From positions 1 through 5,366 of the forward strand of contig JACCSL010000985.1 in NCBI GenBank assembly GCA_013812995.1: 5,366 nt of DNA. Direction: 5' to 3'. The translations under genes were made by a program, and so were the position numbers. Shown here piece by piece: positions 5,191 through 5,366 of this stretch (position 1 is its first letter; every line of letters starts with the position of its first letter). Source of the stretch: Ardenticatenales bacterium (GTDB lineage Bacteria; Chloroflexota; Anaerolineae; Ardenticatenales; Ardenticatenaceae). The notes beneath the pieces are model-generated. The model worked only from the letters and a program-made list of their open reading frames with translations. It had not been told where the DNA came from and did no database searches.

Positions 5191-5366
5191 TCGAGCAGAG
5201 TCGTGCTGATACTCCGCCTCTGGCGGACGCGCAGGAAATCGAGCGGGAGCTACTGCGGCTCTGGCGTTCCGTGGGGGAGTCGGAGAAGCCGATGATGCGG
5301 GCGCGGGTGCTCTCCCTGGTCGTGGTGACGGAGGCGGCGCGCGAGAACGAGATGGCAGAGTTGATG
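5187..5366 (+). CDS. opcA: Probable OpcA-like G6PDH assembly protein, N-terminal 60 residues
   Basis: Seen: ATG four bases after a strong AAGGAGG (5176-5182), overlapping the permease stop. The frame is open to the right edge (60 codons). The segment reads MIEQSRADTPPLADAQ, then IERELLRLWRS (18-28) and MMRARVLSLVVVTE (36-49). Known: OpcA, the partner required for full activity or assembly of glucose-6-phosphate dehydrogenase in cyanobacteria and actinobacteria, starts with a helix of the I-E-x-E-L-x-x-L-W type followed by a strand like R-x-x-V-L-x-L-V-V. The gene is usually near zwf. The resemblance and the location about 1.2 kb after zwf support the call, but only a fraction of the protein is visible, so the family assignment is tentative. 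Confidence 0.6.
   Translation, partial: MIEQSRADTPPLADAQEIERELLRLWRSVGESEKPMMRARVLSLVVVTEAARENEMAELM

Overview
The window is GC-rich bacterial chromosomal DNA, largely coding, with housekeeping genes and one unusual repeat-rich gap. Four things suggest a non-model Gram-positive-like or Chloroflexota-type bacterium: a futalosine-pathway menaquinone gene, a short-form 6-phosphogluconate dehydrogenase overlapping glucose-6-phosphate dehydrogenase, the start of what looks like an OpcA-type G6PDH partner, and GTAAAAC-type heptamer repeats. The phylum is an inference from gene content and repeat style and has not been tested.

Left part (1-1382, minus strand). A nearly complete aminofutalosine synthase gene (mqnE, running off the left edge) lies downstream of a 49-residue SEC-C zinc-motif protein gene. 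The 150-base gap between them is well organised. Reading on the minus strand, it holds a clean intrinsic terminator for the small gene, then a 42-bp two-tier dyad, then a consensus TATAAT (extended, TGCTATAAT), and finally AGGAG before the mqnE ATG. mqnE therefore looks independently transcribed and probably regulated at the dyad.

Middle part (1383-3965, plus strand). A divergent 103-base gap precedes gnd (6-phosphogluconate dehydrogenase, short form, with an Asp that predicts NAD+ preference). gnd overlaps zwf (glucose-6-phosphate dehydrogenase) by ATGA. Together these are the two oxidative steps of the pentose phosphate pathway. The lactonase (pgl) is not in the window.

Right part (3961-5366). 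Beginning inside the zwf stop codon is a roughly 200-284-base fold-back element. It has heptamer-repeat arms in inverted orientation, a second pair of inverted arms (17 of 19 matched), and a compact three-hairpin core on nearly the same axis. An EamA/DMT-family 10-helix permease follows. It overlaps by ATGA the first 60 codons of an OpcA-like gene, whose product would normally be expected to work with Zwf. The layout suggests that a repeat element and a transporter gene now separate zwf from opcA.

I see no phage, CRISPR, defence or rRNA/tRNA signal. The parts most worth a second look are the fold-back element, the transporter set between zwf and opcA, and the dyad in the mqnE promoter. I do not see a convincing new multi-gene system.
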